Part shown: positions 1 through 7,050 of the stretch, piece after piece
Numbering within the stretch: the stretch's first letter is position 1
How the letters are laid out: every line of letters starts with the position of its first letter
Assembly (NCBI GenBank): GCA_017556595.1
Contig: JAFYML010000221.1
Coordinates: 1 to 9,850 of the forward strand
Origin: Bacteroides sp.
Lineage (GTDB): Bacteria > Bacteroidota > Bacteroidia > Bacteroidales > Bacteroidaceae
Direction: 5' to 3'
DNA: 9,850 nucleotides
Program-made: the position numbers and the translations under genes
The notes under the pieces: model-generated
What the model was told of the DNA's origin: nothing
The model's input: the letters and a program-made list of their open reading frames with translations, nothing else
Database searches by the model: none

Positions 1-323
1 ACTTCCATTACGATAGGCTTTTCTTCGTTGATTTGCAAGAAGTCAACGTGAAGGATAGTGTCCTTAACTGGGTGGAATTGGATATCTTTCATGATAGCAG
101 TTACTACCTTGCCATCAATATCAAGGTTTACTACGTAGATGTGTGGAGTGTAAACCAAGTTACGCAATCCATCAGTAGTTACAGTGAAGTGTACGTTTTC
201 GCCAGCACCATAAAGTACGCAAGGTACACCATTGTTTTTACGAATAGCCTTGAGGGCTCTTGCTTGTTCCGAAGAACGTTCTGCAATTGTTCTTGCAGTT
301 CCTTTTACATCAATTGTTCTCAT
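1..323 (-). CDS. rplY: 50S ribosomal protein L25/general stress protein Ctc (3' part outside window)
   Basis: L25 binds 5S rRNA in the large ribosomal subunit, and the longer Ctc form carries an extra C-terminal beta domain. Only the first 107 codons and two bases of the next are present, running off the left edge. The visible protein begins MRTIDVKGTARTIAERSSEQ and has the typical L25 order: a basic ARALKAIRKNNGVPCVLYG segment at about residues 21-39, then a beta-rich part with YVVNLDIDGK (63-72) and the conserved IMKDIQFHPVKDTILHVDF stretch (77-95). The sequence continues past residue 95 into EEKPIVMEV, where the C-terminal TL5-like domain of Ctc proteins starts, so the long form is likely. 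I chose the ATG at 321-323 because it gives the usual L25 N-terminus. There is no clear Shine-Dalgarno sequence, which is common in Bacteroidota. A strong promoter lies in the gap upstream, so it need not depend on the DUF3276 gene for transcription. Family call is firm; total length is unknown. Confidence 0.93.
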   Translation of the reverse strand, partial: MRTIDVKGTARTIAERSSEQARALKAIRKNNGVPCVLYGAGENVHFTVTTDGLRNLVYTPHIYVVNLDIDGKVVTAIMKDIQFHPVKDTILHVDFLQINEEKPIVME

Positions 324-381
324 AATTTTTTGTGTTACTCTAAAATTAAGTTTTTAATATTTTGCTTAATTTACCATCACA

Positions 382-401
382 CGTTGTGGTATCTCCACAC
401 G
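382..401 (-). promoter_or_regulatory. Small hairpin in the L25/Ctc mRNA leader
   Basis: Within the predicted leader, TGTGG (385-389) and CCACA (395-399) form a 5-bp stem around a 5-nt loop. Two further pairs (382-401 and 383-400) are possible across a one-base bulge at 384. The stem is short and could be chance. Ribosomal protein leaders are often autoregulated, which is the only reason to record it. I do not recognise a described L25 leader motif here. Confidence 0.2.
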
Positions 402-421
402 CTGTTTGCAAAAAAGCGGTG

Positions 422-453
422 CAAAAGTACTGCTTCTTTGCGAATTATCCAAG
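422..453 (-). promoter_or_regulatory. Bacteroides-type promoter for the L25/Ctc gene
   Basis: Read on the minus strand, this has an exact TAnnTTTG -7 box (TACTTTTG, complement of 422-429). A CTTG -33 box (450-453) lies 20 bp upstream, matching the primary sigma factor promoter pattern of Bacteroidota. Transcription would start near 415, giving a leader of about 90 nt before the L25 ATG. No terminator hairpin is visible between the DUF3276 stop codon and this promoter, so read-through from upstream is also possible. Confidence 0.6.
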
Positions 454-461
454 CTTTTGTA

Positions 462-848
462 TTAAAAATCAATATCTATTTTGATTTCGCCATCGGTTGT
501 CAGTGGTTCGTCGTTGTTTTCGTCGGCCACTTTTTGTTCGGTAGTGTAGTTTCGGTTATAGTTTCCTTGTACCGATTCTACGTATCCGATGGCGTTTTGC
601 AATTCGTTCAAGAATTTTTCGAAGTCTTCTTTGTACAAGAATATTTTGTGCTTTTCGAAGTTTACTTTAGCACTTTCTCCCTCGCCAGTAACGATTTTCT
701 TGCTTTCGGTAATTGCCAGAAACATATCATCTTTTCGGCTTTTCTTTACGTCGATGTAATAGATTCGTTTCCCTGCTTTGATGGCCTTTGAATAAACGAT
801 GTCTTTTTCGCTCATTTCTGCCTCATTTTTCTTCTTCAAGTCTTCCAT
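462..848 (-). CDS. DUF3276 family PUR-like DNA/RNA-binding protein
   Basis: A 128-residue protein of the DUF3276 family, small Bacteroidota proteins with the PUR fold related to eukaryotic Pur-alpha and Borrelia BpuR, which bind single-stranded DNA and RNA. The PUR repeat covers about residues 17-90: IVYSKAIKAGKRIYYIDVKK (17-36), MFLAITESKKIV (42-53), then FEKHKIFLYKEDFEKFLNEL (64-83). That is the basic beta-strand plus terminal helix pattern of the fold. One repeat is present, so it would be expected to work as a dimer. The C-terminal tail (about 95-128) is rich in Asn, Glu and Asp and probably disordered. I use the ATG at 846-848, which leaves a suitable distance to the promoter at 889-919; Met12 (813-815) is an alternative start. 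No signal peptide or membrane segment, so it is likely cytoplasmic. Family call is good; the target nucleic acid is unknown. Confidence 0.85.
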   Translation of the reverse strand: MEDLKKKNEAEMSEKDIVYSKAIKAGKRIYYIDVKKSRKDDMFLAITESKKIVTGEGESAKVNFEKHKIFLYKEDFEKFLNELQNAIGYVESVQGNYNRNYTTEQKVADENNDEPLTTDGEIKIDIDF

Positions 849-888
849 AATGCTATAGAGTATCTATTATCAATTAAATTTTCGGGGC

Positions 889-919
889 CAAAATTGACGA
901 TTTTTTTTCATCCGACAAA
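889..919 (-). promoter_or_regulatory. Likely promoter for the DUF3276 gene
   Basis: Read on the minus strand there is a TTTG -33 box (916-919), a 19-bp spacer containing a run of eight A, and a -7 box CAATTTTG (889-896). The -7 box differs from TAnnTTTG only at its first base. This predicts a leader of roughly 35 nt. Together with the opposite promoter at 967-998 it accounts for the 181-bp gap between the divergent DUF3276 and nusB genes; I see nothing else in that gap. Confidence 0.45.
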
Positions 920-966
920 AGATTTTTCAATGATTATCACTTCTTGCAATAAAAAAAACGAAAACG

Positions 967-998
967 TTGTGTTAACTCATTTTTAATGATTACTTTTG
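967..998 (+). promoter_or_regulatory. Promoter for the nusB-yajC-ybbR-coaE operon
   Basis: An exact TAnnTTTG -7 box (TACTTTTG, 991-998) is preceded by TTG at 967-969, 21 bp upstream, fitting the Bacteroidota primary promoter pattern with a slightly long spacer. Transcription would begin near 1005, about 25 nt before the nusB ATG. No similar box occurs in the short gaps before yajC, the ybbR-like gene or coaE, so this promoter probably drives all four. Confidence 0.6.
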
Positions 999-1029
999 TA
1001 CCCGTTAAATAATACTTATTAGCATTTAT

Positions 1030-1956
1030 ATGATTAACAGAGTTCTTATTCGTCTTAAGGTCATACAAGTAGTGTATGCTTACTATCAAAATGGTGGTAA
1101 AACAGTTGATGCTGCCGAAAAAGAGTTGTACTTCAGCCTATCGAAAGCGTACGATTTGTACAACTATTTGTTGCTACTGATGGTTGCCGTGACGAAATAT
1201 GCGCAAAAACGCATTGATGCCGGAAAGGCAAAGTTGGCTCCTACAGCCGAGGAATTGTATCCCAACATGAAATTTGTGAAAAATAAGTTCATTGCTCAGT
1301 TAGAGGTGAACAAACAACTCATGGAGTTTGTTGAAGTACAAAAACGTTCTTGGAACAATAGCGAAGATTTTGTGAAAGCACTCTACGAAAAAATAATCAA
1401 TTCTGATATATATAAAGAATATATGGCCGCTGAAGATGCTTCGTACGAAGCCGATCGCGAATTGTGGCGCAAACTCTACAAAAACTTTATATATAATAAT
1501 GAAGAGTTGGATGCATTGCTCGAAGATCAAAGCCTTTATTGGAACGACGATAAAGAAACAGTTGATACCTTTGTTGTAAAAACCATCAAACGTTTCAAAG
1601 AAGAAAGTGGTGCCGACCAAGAATTGTTGCCCGAATATAAAGATGAAGAAGACCGCGAATTTGCTCGCCGTTTATTCCGTCGCACATTGACAAATTGCGA
1701 CTACTATCGCCACCTTATCAGCGAAAATATTCGCAATTGGGAGTTGGATAGAGTTGCCTATATGGATGTTATCATCATGCAATGCGCATTGGCCGAGCTA
1801 CTTAGCTTCCCAAATATTCCTATTAATGTAACGTTGAACGAATACGTTGAATTGGCCAAACTATATAGCACTGCTAAAAGTGGTAGCTTCGTAAATGGTA
1901 CACTCGACGGCATCGTGAAAATATTGAGAAAAGAAGGTAAACTTACTAAAAACTAA
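1030..1956 (+). CDS. nusB: Transcription antitermination factor NusB (long Bacteroidota form)
   Basis: NusB binds boxA RNA together with ribosomal protein S10 and helps the antitermination complex on rRNA operons. At 308 residues it is more than twice the usual size (about 140). The NusB signature is split. The start (RVLIRLKVIQVVYAYYQNGG, 4-23) matches the first helix of NusB. The rest of the fold is at the end: FARRLFRRTLTN (211-222), then WELDRVAYMDVIIMQCALAELL (237-258), INVTLNEYVELAKLYS (265-280) and FVNGTLDGIVKIL (287-299). The last three correspond to the conserved 'LDR..ILR.A..EL', 'VAINE.IELAK' and 'FVNGVLD' segments. Residues about 55-205 are a largely helical, charged insertion with no counterpart in short NusB. 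First gene of a four-gene operon, 21 bp before yajC. I am sure of the family; the role of the insertion is unknown. Confidence 0.92.
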   Translation: MINRVLIRLKVIQVVYAYYQNGGKTVDAAEKELYFSLSKAYDLYNYLLLLMVAVTKYAQKRIDAGKAKLAPTAEELYPNMKFVKNKFIAQLEVNKQLMEFVEVQKRSWNNSEDFVKALYEKIINSDIYKEYMAAEDASYEADRELWRKLYKNFIYNNEELDALLEDQSLYWNDDKETVDTFVVKTIKRFKEESGADQELLPEYKDEEDREFARRLFRRTLTNCDYYRHLISENIRNWELDRVAYMDVIIMQCALAELLSFPNIPINVTLNEYVELAKLYSTAKSGSFVNGTLDGIVKILRKEGKLTKN

Positions 1957-1977
1957 TAACTTAAAAACAATAAGATT

Positions 1978-2304
1978 ATGAACGTATTAACCGTAACATT
2001 TCTTCAAGCAGCACCTCCTGCTGGTGGTGGTGGCATGATGTGGATTATGTTGATTGCTATGTTTGCAATCATGTACTTCTTTATGATTCGTCCACAACAA
2101 AAGAAGCAAAAAGAGTTGAATAACTTCCGCAAGTCGCTTCAAATCAACCAAAAGGTAATCACCGCTGGTGGTATCTATGGTATAGTAAAAGAAATTGGCG
2201 ATACAGAAGTTGTACTCGAAATCGACAAGAACGTACGCATTCACATCGACAAGAACAGCATCTACGCTTCTGTAGCCGATACTGTAGGCAACCAAGCAAA
2301 ATAA
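1978..2304 (+). CDS. yajC: Sec translocase accessory subunit YajC
   Basis: YajC is a small inner-membrane protein that associates with SecDF and the SecYEG channel in protein export. The 108-residue product has a short periplasmic start rich in Ala, Pro and Gly (AAPPAGGGG, 11-19). One membrane helix follows at about 20-37, then the hallmark FFMIRPQQKKQKEL (34-47). The cytoplasmic domain carries the conserved QKVITAGGIYGIVKEI (58-73) with a KOW-like beta fold. Length and motif order are normal. It lies 21 bp after nusB and 7 bp before the ybbR-like gene, so it is probably co-transcribed with both. secD and secF are not adjacent, unlike the arrangement in E. coli. Confidence 0.95.
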   Translation: MNVLTVTFLQAAPPAGGGGMMWIMLIAMFAIMYFFMIRPQQKKQKELNNFRKSLQINQKVITAGGIYGIVKEIGDTEVVLEIDKNVRIHIDKNSIYASVADTVGNQAK

Positions 2305-2311
2305 GCTAACT

Positions 2312-3319
2312 ATGCCGAAAACGGACAGAAACATAAAAAGCGTTTTAAAAACACTGTCGCATAAAATAAAGGACTTTCTGCTGAGCAAATCCAGCAGAGA
2401 GTTCTTCGTTTTTATGTTTTTCTTTCTGTTAGCAGGCAGCTTCTGGTTGTTGCAAACCTTGAACAACGACTACGAAGCAGAGCTCTCCATCCCTATACGT
2501 TTGAAAGGAGTGCCGAACGAAGCCGTCATCATCACCGAACCTATATCGGACATCCGCATAAAGGTAAGAGATCGCGGTACAGTTCTTGTAAACTATATGC
2601 TCGGTAAAGATTTCTATCCGTTGACCATCGACTTTAGCAAGCAAGAAAAAAATGCCGGAAACATTTTGCGTGTAATGCCTGAAGATTTGCACAAAAAGAT
2701 ACACGCACAACTTAAAAATTCAACTCAACTGCTCGCAGTAACCCCCGACACATTAGAGTATATCTACTCAATGGGTTCGTCGAAACGAGTACCAGTGCGC
2801 TTACAAGGAAAAGTATCGGCCGCTCGTCGATACTATGTAGCCGACACACTGCTTACCCCCGATTCGGTAACTGTTTACGCATCACCAGCCGTACTCGACA
2901 CTATTACAGCAGCCTATACAACCAACTTCGAAGCCTTAGGCATTTCCGATACTCTTCGAAGCCAACTTCAATTACACACACCCAAGGACGTGAAGTTTAA
3001 ACCTGAGGCAGTAAATGCGGTATTGCCCGTCGATGTATATACCCAAAAGACGGTCGAAGTTCCTCTTGTTGGCGTAAACTTTCCACCCAACACCATGTTG
3101 CGTGCTTTCCCTTCGAAAATTAAAGTCACCTTCCAAGTAGGCTCACGCCAATTCAACGATTTCGATGCTTCCGATTTTGCTATCTATGTACCTTACGAAG
3201 AATTACTTAAGTTAGGAACAGAGAAATACAACGTCGAGTTGAATCATGCCCCTGCCGAAGTGAACAACGTGCGCTTATCGCCCACACAAGTCGATTTCCT
3301 TATCGAAAAAACACTATAA
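2312..3319 (+). CDS. YbbR-like domain membrane-anchored protein (CdaR-like)
   Basis: A 335-residue protein with a basic cytoplasmic start, one membrane helix at about 31-50 (FFVFMFFFLLAGSFWLLQTL) and a long beta-rich extracytoplasmic part. That is the layout of YbbR-domain proteins. Repeating segments such as AELSIPIRLKGVP (56-68), VPVRLQGKV (about 156-164), VEVPLVGVNFP and the closing VRLSPTQVDFLIE suggest about three YbbR repeats. In Firmicutes the related CdaR regulates the diadenylate cyclase CdaA, whose gene sits next to it. No cyclase gene is in this window, so that role cannot be assumed here. It is 7 bp after yajC and 2 bp before coaE, suggesting translational coupling with coaE. Family call is fairly sure; biochemical function is unknown. 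Confidence 0.8.
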   Translation: MPKTDRNIKSVLKTLSHKIKDFLLSKSSREFFVFMFFFLLAGSFWLLQTLNNDYEAELSIPIRLKGVPNEAVIITEPISDIRIKVRDRGTVLVNYMLGKDFYPLTIDFSKQEKNAGNILRVMPEDLHKKIHAQLKNSTQLLAVTPDTLEYIYSMGSSKRVPVRLQGKVSAARRYYVADTLLTPDSVTVYASPAVLDTITAAYTTNFEALGISDTLRSQLQLHTPKDVKFKPEAVNAVLPVDVYTQKTVEVPLVGVNFPPNTMLRAFPSKIKVTFQVGSRQFNDFDASDFAIYVPYEELLKLGTEKYNVELNHAPAEVNNVRLSPTQVDFLIEKTL

Positions 3320-3321
3320 CA

Positions 3322-3909
3322 ATGGCCATTAGAATAGGTATAACAGGAGGCATCGGTAGTGGGAAAAGTGTCGTTTCGAAAATACTTTCCTTGTTAGATA
3401 TTCCTATTTATCTCTCGGACGATGAAGCCAAACGCCTAACAACAACCGATGAAACTATTCGTCGAGAGTTAATAAATTTATTGGGCGGTGAACTTTATCA
3501 AGATGGTGTATTAAACAAACAAAAGTTGGCAAACTATCTATTTGCATCTCCCGAAAATGCCGAAAAAATCAATGCAATTATCCATCCGCAAGTAAAGCAA
3601 GATTTCCGTCAGTGGTGTATGCGTCATTCTGCTTCGCAATTTGTTGCGATGGAGTCGGCCATATTATTCGAATCGGGATTTGCTTCCGAAGTTGATGTAG
3701 TGGTAATGGTATATGCGCCACAAGAAGTTCGTATTCAGCGTGCTATGATGCGCGATACTGCTTCGCGCACACAGATAGAGCAACGCATTCAACGCCAAAT
3801 GGACGATGAAATTAAACGCTCAAGCGCTCATTATACATTGATAAACGACGATAAAACCGCCCTTCTTCCGCAGGTTTTACAACTATTAGTTTCGTTATCT
3901 CAGAAATAA
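3322..3909 (+). CDS. coaE: Dephospho-CoA kinase
   Basis: CoaE phosphorylates the 3' hydroxyl of dephospho-CoA with ATP, the last step of coenzyme A synthesis in the cytoplasm. The 195-residue length is normal. The N-terminus IGITGGIGSGKSVVSK (5-20) holds the P-loop GGIGSGKS. The SDDEAKRL segment (32-39) aligns with the 'DAD' region of E. coli CoaE, so one of Asp33/Asp34 is the likely catalytic base. Further family features are INAIIHPQVKQDFRQW (about 84-99), MESAILFESGF (about 109-119), and the lid region RIQRAMMRD...QRIQRQMDDEIKR, rich in Arg and Gln. It begins 2 bp after the ybbR-like stop codon and is the last gene of the nusB operon. Nothing appears broken. Confidence 0.95.
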   Translation: MAIRIGITGGIGSGKSVVSKILSLLDIPIYLSDDEAKRLTTTDETIRRELINLLGGELYQDGVLNKQKLANYLFASPENAEKINAIIHPQVKQDFRQWCMRHSASQFVAMESAILFESGFASEVDVVVMVYAPQEVRIQRAMMRDTASRTQIEQRIQRQMDDEIKRSSAHYTLINDDKTALLPQVLQLLVSLSQK

Positions 3910-3921
3910 TACATACTTTTG
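3891..3921 (+). promoter_or_regulatory. Likely promoter for the DUF5606 gene
   Basis: An exact TAnnTTTG -7 box (TACTTTTG, 3914-3921) lies 19 bp after TTCG (3891-3894), one mismatch from the TTTG -33 box. The -33 box falls within the last codons of coaE. The predicted leader is about 45 nt. No terminator hairpin separates coaE from this gene, so it may be transcribed both from here and from the nusB operon. Confidence 0.5.
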
Positions 3922-3930
3922 CTCTTAGAA

Positions 3931-3962
3931 ATTCATAATTCAAAAATTTATAATTCAAAATT
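3931..3962 (+). repeat. AT-rich direct repeat in the DUF5606 leader
   Basis: The 11-mer ATAATTCAAAA occurs twice, at 3935-3945 and 3950-3960, with a 15-bp period. Both copies sit within an almost entirely A/T stretch between coaE and the DUF5606 start. It falls within the predicted 5' leader. An unstructured A/T-rich leader would suit the weak Shine-Dalgarno use of Bacteroidota, but simple low complexity explains it equally well. Confidence 0.5.
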
Positions 3963-3971
3963 AAAGAAACT

Positions 3972-4391
3972 ATGTTAAAGACAATTTTATCCATTTCTGG
4001 AAAATCGGGTTTATATAAATTAGTGTCGCAAGGCAAGAATATGCTTATCGTAGAGTCATTGACCGATAAAAAACGCATGCCTGCATACGGTACAGACAAA
4101 ATGATTTCGTTGGGCGATATCGCAATGTACACCGACGAAGATGATGTACCTTTGCAAGAAGTATTCCTCTCTATCAAGAAGAAGGAAAATGCTCAACCTA
4201 TCGCACTCAATATCAAAACTGCTACTGCTGATGAGTTGCGTGAATACATGGGCGAAGTGCTTCCAAACTTCGACCGCGACCGCGTTCACTTGTCCGACAT
4301 CAAGAAACTTATCTCTTGGTACAACCTTTTGGTTGCTAATAACTTGACCGATTTCGAACCTGCAGAGGAAGAAACTGCTGAAGAGGCGTAA
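3972..4391 (+). CDS. DUF5606 family conserved hypothetical protein
   Basis: A 139-residue protein that I place in DUF5606, a family seen in Bacteroidota with no established function. The start is MLKTILSISGKSGLYKLVSQ (1-20), followed by GKNMLIVESLTDKKRMPAYG (21-40). This is a compact beta-rich N-terminal domain (about 1-70) that looks like a small nucleotide- or nucleic-acid-binding fold, though that is only inference. A second, helical part (about 80-125) contains ATADELREYMGEVLPNFDRD and VHLSDIKKLISWYNLL. The tail is strongly acidic (EPAEEETAEEA) and likely disordered. There is no signal peptide or membrane segment. It has its own promoter, ends in a strong terminator, and its even, non-rare codon use suggests good expression. 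The family name is from memory of the sequence pattern; the function is unknown. Confidence 0.8.
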   Translation: MLKTILSISGKSGLYKLVSQGKNMLIVESLTDKKRMPAYGTDKMISLGDIAMYTDEDDVPLQEVFLSIKKKENAQPIALNIKTATADELREYMGEVLPNFDRDRVHLSDIKKLISWYNLLVANNLTDFEPAEEETAEEA

Positions 4392-4411
4392 ATCGTAATT
4401 TGATATAAATT

Positions 4412-4445
4412 AAGAAGGGGTTGCTTTTCGAAGCAACCCCTTCTT
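4412..4445. terminator. Bidirectional terminator between DUF5606 and clpB
   Basis: A perfect 15-bp inverted repeat: 5' arm 4412-4426 and 3' arm 4431-4445, with a TTCG loop. The stem has a GC-rich centre (GGGGTTGC). On the plus strand the 3' arm ends in TTCTT and on the minus strand in the same sequence, so it can stop both convergent genes. It begins 20 bp after the DUF5606 stop codon and ends one base before the clpB stop codon. The T-tracts beyond the stem are short, but the hairpin position and perfection make the call safe. Confidence 0.85.
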
Positions 4446-4446
4446 G

Positions 4447-7035
4447 TTAGTTCTTAAACACCAACCCATCGTTTTCTTCATCAACGATGATGGGATGATT
4501 TCTATCAATGATTTGTGCCAACAACTTCTTGGAGAGGTCGTTCAGCAGGTAGTGCTGAATGGCGCGTTTCACGGGGCGAGCACCGAATTCAGGGTTATAG
4601 CCAACACGTGTTAGGAAGTCGAAGGCTTTGTCGGTTAGTTGCAAATTGATGCCATTGCCTTGAAGCATCTTTTGTACGTTGGCTATTTGCAACTTCACGA
4701 TTTGCTTGATTTCGCTTTCATCCAATGGTGTGAACAGAATGGTTTCATCTATTCGGTTAAGGAACTCAGGGCGAATGTGTTGTTTTAGCAAATTCATCAC
4801 TTCGCATTTCGTTTCTTCCATAATGAATTCTTTGTTCTGTCCGTTCAGTCTTTCCATTTGACTTTGTACGTAGCTACTTCCCATGTTGCTGGTCATAATG
4901 ATGATGGTATTTTTGAAGTTTACCGTACGTCCTTTGTTATCGGTCAGACGGCCATCATCCAATACCTGCAACAGTATGTTGAATACATCGGGATGCGCTT
5001 TCTCAATCTCATCGAACAACACTACCGAGTAGGGCTTACGGCGAACAGCTTCAGTCAGTTGACCACCTTCATCATAACCTACATATCCCGGAGGCGCTCC
5101 TACTAAACGCGAAACACTATGCTTTTCTTGATACTCGCTCATGTCGATGCGCGTCATCATGGTTTCGTCGTCGAACAAGAATTCGGCAAGCGCCTTGGCT
5201 AGTTCTGTCTTTCCAACACCTGTAGTACCCAAGAATAGGAATGAACCGATGGGACGTTTAGGGTCTTGCAAGCCAGCACGACTACGACGAACGGCATCGC
5301 TAACGGCACTGATGGCTTCGTCCTGTCCCACAACGCGCAAGTGCAATTCGTCTTCCAAGTGTAGTAATTTCTCTTTTTCGCTTTGCATCATCTTGCTTAC
5401 CGGTATGCCTGTCCAACGCGAAACAACATCGGCAATGTCTTCCGCATCCACTTCCTCTTTAATCATGGCCGTGTCGCCTTGCATATCGTGCAATTTTTGT
5501 TGTATCTCTTCAATTTCTTGTTGAAGTGCTTGCAACTTGCCATAGCGTATCTCTGCCACTCGTCCATAATCGCCTTCGCGTTCGGCTTTCTCGGCTTCGA
5601 ACTTGAGGTTCTCTATGGCCTCTTTGTTTTGTTGAATCTTATCGATGAGGCTCTTTTCGCTTTGCCATTTCGCTTTATACGAGCTTTCTTGTTCTTTCAA
5701 CTCGGCTAATTCTTTGCCGATTTGTTCCAATTTAGGCTTATCGTTTTCGCGTTTGATGGCTTCGCGTTCAATCTCTAATTGCTTAATCTTACGTGAAATC
5801 TCATCCAATTCTTCAGGTACCGAATCTACTTCCATGCGTAATTTAGCAGCGGCTTCGTCCATCAAGTCGATAGCCTTGTCTGGTAAGAAGCGGTCACTGA
5901 TGTAGCGATTGCTCAATTCTACGGCTGCTATGATAGCATCGTCTTTGATACGAACGTGATGATGACTTTCGTAACGCTCCTTCAATCCGCGTAGGATGGA
6001 GATACTACTCAATGTGTCCGGCTCGTTCACCATTACGATTTGGAAACGACGCTCCAATGCCTTGTCCTTTTCGAAATACTTTTGGTATTCGTCCAAGGTT
6101 GTTGCACCAATGCTACGCAATTCACCACGTGCCAAAGCCGGTTTCAGTATATTGGCGGCATCCATAGCACCTTCGCCTTTGCCAGCGCCAACCAATGTGT
6201 GAATCTCGTCAATGAACAGGATAATGTCGCCTTCCGACTTCTTTACCTCGTTGACTACGGCTTTCAGACGTTCTTCAAACTCGCCTTTATATTTGGCACC
6301 GGCAACCAATGCTCCCATATCAAGCGAATATACTTGCTTGTCTTTCAAATTCTCAGGCACATCACCACGAAGAATACGGTGAGCCAATCCCTCTACGATG
6401 GCCGTCTTACCGGTACCCGGCTCACCTATTAATATAGGATTGTTTTTGGTGCGTCGGCTTAATATTTGTAGCACACGGCGAATTTCCTCGTCGCGTCCGA
6501 TAACAGGGTCGAGTTTACCATTACGAGCAGCTTCGCAAAGGTTAATGGCATATTTTTCCAACGATTGGTAAGTATCTTCGCTCGATTGCGAAGTGACACG
6601 CTCGCCTTTGCGCAATTCGTTGATGGCTTCGCGCATCTCCTTTTCGCTTACACCGGCATCTTTTAGGATGCTCGATGCTGTGCTTTTTACGACAAGTAAT
6701 GCCAACAAAATAGGTTCGATGGAGACAAATTCATCGCCCATCTCTTTTGAATATTGAACTGCCTTTTGCAAAACGTCGTTGCTCTCGCGGCTTAAATATG
6801 GATTACCGCCCGATACTTTGGGCAATGATTCTATCTGTCGGGCTACAACATTTGCTATTTGTTGCCCATTAATGCCTAATTTCTGAAAGATGAACTTCGT
6901 AACGTTTTCGCCCACTTTCATAACAGCTTGTAGCAAGTGGATAGGTTCAATTACCTGTCCGTTGTGCGCTTGTGTCAAGTTGACGGCCTCTTGTACCGCC
7001 TCTTGCGCTTTGATTGTAAAGTTGTTGAAATTCAT
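4447..7035 (-). CDS. clpB: ATP-dependent protein disaggregase ClpB
   Basis: ClpB is a hexameric AAA+ chaperone that works with DnaK to pull polypeptides out of aggregates. The 862-residue product has all parts in order. The Clp N-domain spans about 1-145. AAA-1 has Walker A GEPGTGKT (204-211), Walker B ILFIDE (272-277) and Arg-finger region ALERRF (326-331). The coiled-coil middle domain lies at about 400-530. AAA-2 has Walker A GTTGVGKT (603-610), Walker B VLFDE (672-676) and sensor-2 GAR (818-820). The long middle domain and lack of an IGF loop separate it from ClpA. The frame is open to 7164, but translation starts at the ATG at 7033-7035: it gives the normal [15 protein letters not shown]-terminus and has a strong Shine-Dalgarno sequence. 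No CIRCE element and no TAnnTTTG -7 box is visible upstream, so a different sigma factor or regulator may drive it. Confidence 0.97.
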   Translation of the reverse strand: MNFNNFTIKAQEAVQEAVNLTQAHNGQVIEPIHLLQAVMKVGENVTKFIFQKLGINGQQIANVVARQIESLPKVSGGNPYLSRESNDVLQKAVQYSKEMGDEFVSIEPILLALLVVKSTASSILKDAGVSEKEMREAINELRKGERVTSQSSEDTYQSLEKYAINLCEAARNGKLDPVIGRDEEIRRVLQILSRRTKNNPILIGEPGTGKTAIVEGLAHRILRGDVPENLKDKQVYSLDMGALVAGAKYKGEFEERLKAVVNEVKKSEGDIILFIDEIHTLVGAGKGEGAMDAANILKPALARGELRSIGATTLDEYQKYFEKDKALERRFQIVMVNEPDTLSSISILRGLKERYESHHHVRIKDDAIIAAVELSNRYISDRFLPDKAIDLMDEAAAKLRMEVDSVPEELDEISRKIKQLEIEREAIKRENDKPKLEQIGKELAELKEQESSYKAKWQSEKSLIDKIQQNKEAIENLKFEAEKAEREGDYGRVAEIRYGKLQALQQEIEEIQQKLHDMQGDTAMIKEEVDAEDIADVVSRWTGIPVSKMMQSEKEKLLHLEDELHLRVVGQDEAISAVSDAVRRSRAGLQDPKRPIGSFLFLGTTGVGKTELAKALAEFLFDDETMMTRIDMSEYQEKHSVSRLVGAPPGYVGYDEGGQLTEAVRRKPYSVVLFDEIEKAHPDVFNILLQVLDDGRLTDNKGRTVNFKNTIIIMTSNMGSSYVQSQMERLNGQNKEFIMEETKCEVMNLLKQHIRPEFLNRIDETILFTPLDESEIKQIVKLQIANVQKMLQGNGINLQLTDKAFDFLTRVGYNPEFGARPVKRAIQHYLLNDLSKKLLAQIIDRNHPIIVDEENDGLVFKN

Positions 7036-7042
7036 TGTGATT

Positions 7043-7050
7043 CTCCTTTC
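7043..7050 (-). promoter_or_regulatory. Strong ribosome binding site that fixes the clpB start
   Basis: Read on the minus strand, GAAAGGAG lies 7 nt before the clpB ATG. It is by far the clearest Shine-Dalgarno sequence in the window; the other genes here have weak ones or none, as is common in Bacteroidota. It shows that the 43 upstream in-frame codons (7036-7164) are not part of the protein. Confidence 0.75.

Noticed and set aside
398..408. CACGCTGTTTG shared between the L25 leader region and the clpB upstream region (reverse strand, 7083-7093)
   Set aside because: An 11-base match between two places in a 10-kb window is expected by chance many times over, and the two copies sit in unrelated positions relative to their genes.
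33..791. Long plus-strand open frame of 252 codons
   Set aside because: It lies antisense to both the L25/Ctc and DUF3276 genes, spans their intergenic region, and its product has a Cys/Phe/Tyr-rich composition typical of a reverse-strand shadow.
3931..3962. A CRISPR-like or insertion-sequence end repeat
   Set aside because: Only two short A/T-rich copies with a 15-bp period; no spacers, no inverted ends and no transposase nearby.
5141..5524. Open frames on the plus strand inside clpB (also around 4858-5106, 5645-5905 and 6040-6432)
   Set aside because: All are antisense to conserved ClpB domains, have low-complexity Ser/Cys-rich products and no promoter or ribosome binding site.
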